In this document: positions 59,973-64,000 of the stretch, piece by piece
Layout: each line of letters opens with the position of its first letter
Numbering within the stretch: the first letter of the stretch is position 1
From: Chryseosolibacter histidinae
GTDB lineage: Bacteria; Bacteroidota; Bacteroidia; Cytophagales; Cyclobacteriaceae
DNA length: 64,000 nucleotides
Direction of reading: 5' to 3'
Assembly: GCF_018598225.1 (NCBI RefSeq)
Contig: NZ_JAHESF010000005.1
Coordinates: forward strand, 230,927-294,926
Notes under the pieces: generated by a model
What the model saw: only the letters and a program-made list of their open reading frames with translations
Told to the model about the DNA's origin: nothing
Database searches by the model: none
Made by a program: the position numbers and the translations under genes

Positions 59973-60470
59973 ATGGCACTATCCAATCTCGGCATTTTCC
60001 ACACAACAATCGGTGTTATTGCTATCGGCGCTGCGCTGACATCCTTTGTGAAATTCGCCAAAATCAATCTGGCCGCGCGCTCCGGAAAAATTTATTTGTA
60101 CGGAACGCTGATCACATCATTAACCGCTTTGGGTATTTCCAGGCATGGCGGTTTTAATCCCGGGCATGCGTTTTCGTTGCTGATCATTATCGTGGTGGCG
60201 ATAGCGTCTTTTCTTTTTTACAAACGAAGTGGTAATAATTCAGTTCGTTACTTTGAGAATTTTCTCTTCTCGTTCAGTCTTTTTCTATCACTGATCCCAA
60301 CTGTAAACGAAACATTAACACGGATCCCAATCGCGCAACCGTTAGCTAAAGACATAACGGACCCCGTCATTGCCAAATCGTTGTTGGGGATTTTTATTGT
60401 CTTTCTTGGGATAACCGTTTATCAAGTTGTCAGGCAAAGGAAAATCAACCGGAACACACCGTCACGTTAA
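59973..60470 (+). CDS. Uncharacterised four-helix membrane protein
   Basis: From the ATG at 59973 the 165-aa product has four hydrophobic segments (about 8-30, 43-60, 66-85 and 92-115, plus one near 135-155) and His at HTTIG and SRHGGFNPGHAF. No family was recognised with certainty; it resembles DUF2306-like proteins. The upstream palindromic operator, shared with the Crp/Fnr gene region, suggests control by that regulator. It is 184 bp from the regulator's 3' end. Confidence 0.65.
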   Translation: MALSNLGIFHTTIGVIAIGAALTSFVKFAKINLAARSGKIYLYGTLITSLTALGISRHGGFNPGHAFSLLIIIVVAIASFLFYKRSGNNSVRYFENFLFSFSLFLSLIPTVNETLTRIPIAQPLAKDITDPVIAKSLLGIFIVFLGITVYQVVRQRKINRNTPSR

Positions 60471-60654
60471 GCGCCATCTTGAGCCATGGTTGTTTTAACC
60501 TTTTCATTTAACTGAGAGTGCCTCGGGTGACGGCTTGACGTCGTTACCTGAGTTTGCTTAGCTGCATGAGAGGCATTGACAAACACTTCTGCTCAAAGGT
60601 CAAACAAGTTAGCTCAGTTACATAACTGTTGAGCAACAGCAGCACGGAGCAAAG

Positions 60655-61248
60655 TTATCGATTTATCCTTTTACGGATGCGGCTCAGGGAAGGATTGGTT
60701 ATGCCTAAATATGATGAGATGTGATATGCCTGAATACGGTCAATAATGTTGGGATGCTCTTCGATCAAACGAATGTACCGTTGTTCGTGGGTAAAAAAGA
60801 GCAATTCTTCAGCCCGCGATTGTGAGTAGGTAAAAAACAACTCAGCAAGCAGTCTACCGAATTTTTCCCAGTTGGAATGTGCATTGTATAGATTGGTCAG
60901 ATCGCTGTAAGAAATGTAAACGATCTCAGAGTCTTCCATAGCTTGTATGAAATAATGGCAGGCTTTTCGGGTAATGAAACTGCGGAAGGATACAAGAAAT
61001 TGATTCTCTGAAAAAAAATAGAGGTTTTTCTCGGCACCCGTTTCAGGGTCGGCATAATAGATCCGGAAGATACCTTTAATAACCAACCCCAGGTCGTTGC
61101 AAACTACGTACTGCATATTAAAGAAATCACCCTTATTGATTTTTCTCGTTTTCCAGAACGGTCGCGTCGCATCCAGGTCCTTGCTGGTCAGCGCAGCAAA
61201 ATTGCTGAGATGCGCCTTTAACACGTCAAAATTATCGCTCATATCCAT
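60655..61248 (-). CDS. Crp/Fnr-family transcriptional regulator
   Basis: This 197-aa protein has a cNMP-binding-like domain (TRKINKGDFFNMQY-type region and LVIKGIFRIYYADPETGAEK at residues ~55-75) and a short C-terminal HTH (AYHISSYLGITNPSLSRIRK). Phosphate-binding residues for cAMP are not evident, so the signal is unknown. It is convergent with the four-helix membrane protein gene and divergent from the ECF sigma gene; a copy of the shared palindrome lies 136 bp upstream, consistent with autoregulation. Confidence 0.88.
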   Translation of the reverse strand: MDMSDNFDVLKAHLSNFAALTSKDLDATRPFWKTRKINKGDFFNMQYVVCNDLGLVIKGIFRIYYADPETGAEKNLYFFSENQFLVSFRSFITRKACHYFIQAMEDSEIVYISYSDLTNLYNAHSNWEKFGRLLAELFFTYSQSRAEELLFFTHEQRYIRLIEEHPNIIDRIQAYHISSYLGITNPSLSRIRKRINR

Positions 61249-61602
61249 TGTTTAAGCTACCGGCAAGGCGGGAAATCAGTAGTATAAGGTAAATGTTTAT
61301 CGGCCATTATTAAATTTAACTGGTGGGTCAAGTTTTTTATGTACACTTCGCCCAGGCAAAAGTAGTGACGATATTTTAGCTTCATTTTAACTTAAGTGAA
61401 AATTACTTACCCGGAGGGCGAACACCATATGGCAAGAGCCAAATTCCTCAAAGTATTAGACAAATAGATTATTAAGCAAGTCCCGGTCAGCGAGCTTTGA
61501 GCACACTTTCTGTTGAACTGGGCTTAGTTCGATAATTTATTTTCGGCCGGGTGTCATAATTTCTAAACCCTTGTAACTAAATAGGTAGACCGAAGAACTT
61601 GA
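61249..61602. other. 354-bp region between divergent regulator and sigma genes
   Basis: No gene was found. It holds operator copy 2 (61384-61401) and AT-rich promoter-like DNA before the sigma gene; no clear TAnnTTTG box was located. Confidence 0.4.
61384..61401. promoter_or_regulatory. Crp/Fnr-type operator candidate (copy 2)
   Basis: It is identical over 18 bp to the site at 59908-59925, 136 bp from the regulator start and 202 bp from the sigma start. Such identity at two places around a Crp-like gene is unlikely by chance. Confidence 0.6.
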
Positions 61603-62106
61603 ATGGATCATCTTGAAATCACCTTTCTGAAGGGGTTAGAACACAATCAGCAGAAGCTGTTAAGGGTTTGCTCTGTTTATGCCGAAGATGCCGAAGACAA
61701 GAAAGACCTTTTTCAGGAGGTGTTGATCAATATTTGGCAGTCGATGGCCTCGTTTGAGGAGAAGTCTTCGCTTAGTACCTGGATGTTTCGGGTTACACTC
61801 AACGTTTGCCTTCGCCAGCAAATGAAGCAACTGAAAAAACGAGCGCGCTTCCAAAAGTTGGACAGTATGACGATCGAAAACATAAGCGAGGATGAGCCCA
61901 ATCAGGAAGAACAGGAACGACTGATCAGGCTCAAGCGCTGCATCAAAAAGTTAAACGATGCGGATAAGGCCGTGACGACACTCTATTTAGAGGACTTATC
62001 GTACAAAGAGATCTCTGACATCACCGGCTTGACAGAAAACAATGTGGCGGTTAAGGTCAGGAGAATTAAAATGAAATTGTTGAACTGTATAAATAAAGGA
62101 TCGTGA
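61603..62106 (+). CDS. ECF-type RNA polymerase sigma factor
   Basis: This 167-aa protein has sigma region 2 (AEDKKDLFQEVLINIWQSMA, STWMFRVTLNVCLRQ) and region 4 (DKAVTTLYLEDLSYKEISDI with GLTENNVAVKVRRIKMKL). It directs RNA polymerase to stress or surface-related promoters. The stop overlaps the next start by one base (TGATG), coupling it to a membrane partner that is probably its regulator. No FecR-like or zinc-anti-sigma motif is present downstream. Confidence 0.92.
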   Translation: MDHLEITFLKGLEHNQQKLLRVCSVYAEDAEDKKDLFQEVLINIWQSMASFEEKSSLSTWMFRVTLNVCLRQQMKQLKKRARFQKLDSMTIENISEDEPNQEEQERLIRLKRCIKKLNDADKAVTTLYLEDLSYKEISDITGLTENNVAVKVRRIKMKLLNCINKGS

Positions 62107-62696
62107 TGGAAGATGATTTAATAAAAATCTGGCAATCGTCTCCTAACCGCGAGCGTGTGAAGTTTGAGAGATCACGCCTTATGGTCGAGGTGCAGAAAAC
62201 CGTGGATCGCTTTCATGGGATGATCAGGTCTGGCAATCGAAGGGCAACGGTAGTAACATTGATAATACTCCTCGTATTCATGTTTTATATTTACATTATT
62301 CCGTTTATCCTATCCAAAATAGCTTCTGGTTTGGCAGTCCTTTTTGCCATAAACGTGGTTATGCAACTTCGTAAAGCAAAGAAAAATGAGCCAAAAGATC
62401 TTACAGGTACCTATTCGGAATATCTCTATAAGACCAGGATCTTTCTTCTTGGTCAAAAACGATTAATAGATACCGCGGTCTATTGGGCTATTATACCCGC
62501 AATAGCTGTCTGTATTTTATTTTTCCTTGGATTTTTGGAATCACCTCTGTTTGCTACAACCGGCATTATTGCCCTTTGTGTTGGCTGCATTACACTGGGA
62601 GTTACAGTTTTTTTTCTAAGTAAATGGTGGGTGAGCATGGCGATCACATCCAACCTGAAAAAAATTGATGAACTCATCAATGCGCTGGAGGAATAA
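62106..62696 (+). CDS. Membrane partner of the ECF sigma factor
   Basis: The 196-aa product has an N-terminal cytoplasmic part (MEDDLIKIWQSSPNRERVKF and a helix ~25-45) and four hydrophobic segments (~50-70, 72-90, 125-145 and 148-172) before a charged tail. Such proteins sit after ECF sigma genes in Bacteroidota and may act as anti-sigma factors; that role is inferred from position. The start overlaps the sigma stop by one base. Confidence 0.7.
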   Translation: MEDDLIKIWQSSPNRERVKFERSRLMVEVQKTVDRFHGMIRSGNRRATVVTLIILLVFMFYIYIIPFILSKIASGLAVLFAINVVMQLRKAKKNEPKDLTGTYSEYLYKTRIFLLGQKRLIDTAVYWAIIPAIAVCILFFLGFLESPLFATTGIIALCVGCITLGVTVFFLSKWWVSMAITSNLKKIDELINALEE

Positions 62697-62758
62697 AAGC
62701 GCAAAGCATCATCATTTGGACATTAAAGAAAGAATCATAACGTTATGTAATTGAAAGC

Positions 62759-62930
62759 ATGGGTAACTTAATTTTAGCATTTTCTGCATTGTTATTGACC
62801 GCAGCGCTCCATTGTTCCGGGCAATTGCCAAAGAACTATGGAAAAATTGAATTTAAATTATTTACCGAGAATACTAATAGCAGATCTTGTAGTAATGTTT
62901 GGCGGCAGCGAAGGCGGCAATACATTCGAA
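62759..62930 (+). pseudogene. Remnant of a BAAT-type acyl hydrolase gene
   Basis: A signal-peptide start (MGNLILAFSALLLTAALHCS) is followed by LPKNYGKIEFKLFTE. After a frame change LVVMFGGSEGGNTFE appears, the typical strand and oxyanion region of secreted acyl-CoA thioesterase/BAAT-like hydrolases. The rest of the hydrolase is missing, and the sequence soon runs into the end of the permease fragment. It is a 5' remnant with at least one frameshift. Confidence 0.55.
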
Positions 62931-62957
62931 CATTGCCCGCCGCTGATGTGGCTTCAT

Positions 62958-63914
62958 TTAATTCCTAAGCGTGGTTGCTGCATCAGTAAGCGATGCCTTA
63001 AAAGATTGATAAGCTATAGTCAAGCCTGCCACGGTTAAAGCCAGCAACGCTGCACATGCAAACATCCACCAACTTATATCAACACGGTAGGCAAAGTTCT
63101 CAAGCCAGGTTTCCATAAGATACCAGCCAAGCGGTGCGGATAGAAAGAAAGCGATAATGATGAGGTATACAAAGCCTTTCGCAAACAGAATCACAATGTC
63201 GCTGGCCGTGGCGCCGTGTGCCTTGCGTATGCCGATCTCCTTAGTGCGTTGCGTGGTAGAGAACGCCGCAAGGCCGAATACGCCGAGAGAGGCAATGAGA
63301 ATAGACACGATCGTAAAGAAACCGAACATCTCCCCGAGTTTACGCTCGGTACTGTACAACTTGTTAAAATGGTCGTCGAGAAACCGGTAATCGAAAGGGT
63401 AGGGAGAATATTTCGTCAAAGTCGATTCCAGTAGCCCGATAACTTCAGCGCTTTTGCCGGGTTGGATCTTCACCGCAATGTAGTTAGACCACGTGGGATC
63501 GAATCGTAAAAGCAGGGGTTGAATGGTCAGGTGCAAAGAGTGCATGTGAAAATCCTTGACCACCCCCACCACGGTTTTTGGCCCATTATGTATAAACTGT
63601 TTGCCTATCGCCTCTTGGGCGCTCCACCCCAGCGCCTTTGCCGCGGTTTCGTTAAGGAGTACCGCTTGCTCAGCATCAGTCTTTATGTCTTTCGAGAATG
63701 TTCTGCCTGCTACGAGCGGTATCCCGAATACGCCGAGAAAATTATCATTCACATTGCATTCATAGATAACAAGGTCGTCTTCCGCTCCGCTACCATCTTC
63801 GTCGTTAATTACAGTATTCGAAGATATGTTGGTAGGCAACGCGTTGCATGATGTGGTGGCTGCAATGGCAGGGTGCTGTTGCCATGCTGCTGCAAGGACG
63901 TCGTAGTATTTCAT
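62958..63914 (-). pseudogene. C-terminal fragment of an FtsX/MacB-type ABC permease
   Basis: This 318-aa frame matches only the second half of such permeases: a periplasmic domain (LVAGRTFSKDIKTDAEQAVL), then three FtsX helices with TKEIGIRKAHGATASDIVIL and the end SLTDAATTLRN. An in-frame TAG lies five codons before the ATG at 63914, and the N-terminal half is absent. It is probably truncated by the mobile-element end to its right. A related full-length permease lies at 15545. Confidence 0.75.
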
Positions 63915-63941
63915 GACAGAGCGTAGCTATTCCTGCGAGCA

Positions 63942-64000
63942 TTGACCCCTCATTCCATTTTTGATTGACCCCCTGTTGCTGCAAGTTGACCCCCCGGATT
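63942..64000. mobile_element. Probable insertion-sequence end (IS21-like repeats)
   Basis: TTGACCCC occurs three times in direct orientation at 63942, 63965 and 63986 (spacing 23 and 21 bp), next to a truncated gene. Multiple terminal transposase-binding repeats of this kind are typical of IS21-family ends; the element body would lie beyond 64000. Confidence 0.45.

Noticed and set aside
60600..60660. tRNA-like stretch (GTTAGCTCAGTTA)
   Set aside because: No T-arm, anticodon arm or acceptor pairing could be built; probably a chance hairpin near the regulator's 3' end.

Overview
The window reads as a chromosomal segment of a soil- or water-type Bacteroidota, most likely Cytophagales or Chitinophagales. 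The taxon is inferred from a SusC/SusD pair, a reg-propeller histidine kinase, a PadR plus prefix-domain FtsX permease pair, TAnnTTTG-type promoter boxes, and mostly absent Shine-Dalgarno sequences. No tRNA, rRNA or CRISPR array was recognised.

Region by region. 1-4.3 kb: an imuA-imuB-dnaE2 translesion mutagenesis operon (dnaE2 runs off the left edge), with a twin palindromic operator over its promoter. 4.4-6 kb: small housekeeping genes. 6-15 kb: an unusual cluster with a NarL-type response regulator, a cytosolic clostripain-like (C11) peptidase, a propeller histidine kinase, a membrane protein with a zinc-ribbon partner, a papain-like (C1) peptidase without signal peptide, an outer-membrane barrel and a small protein; several of these are coupled by ATGA overlaps. 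15-21.5 kb: PadR/ABC permease, isochorismatase-like hydrolase, Ada-like repair regulator, a reductase and two VOC proteins. 21.5-25.7 kb: a four-gene operon of a DyP peroxidase, two uncharacterised proteins and a DcaP-like porin.

25.9-40 kb is accessory DNA. It is sprinkled with a family of REP-like hairpin repeats (two subtypes in opposite orientation) that bracket small, AT-richer genes. Within it lie an MFS transporter and a SusC-SusD-phosphoinositide phospholipase C locus. 40-51 kb: cyanophycinase-like peptidase, transglutaminase lipoprotein, O-antigen-ligase-like protein, two HExxH metalloprotease genes each split by a one-base frameshift, epoxide hydrolase, a Crp-like regulator and a class-A-like serine hydrolase.

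51-59.6 kb is a protein-quality-control island: three Hsp20 chaperones, an HtrA/DegP protease, a CbpA-type J-protein and a large metalloprotease/beta-propeller/barrel fusion. Most of these genes carry strong AAAGGAGG ribosome binding sites, atypical for this phylum, which suggests the island was acquired as a unit. 59.6-64 kb: a small membrane protein and a Crp/Fnr regulator that share an identical 18-bp palindromic operator, an ECF sigma/membrane-partner pair, then decayed genes (hydrolase remnant, N-terminally truncated FtsX permease) next to direct TTGACCCC repeats that look like an insertion-sequence end leaving the window.
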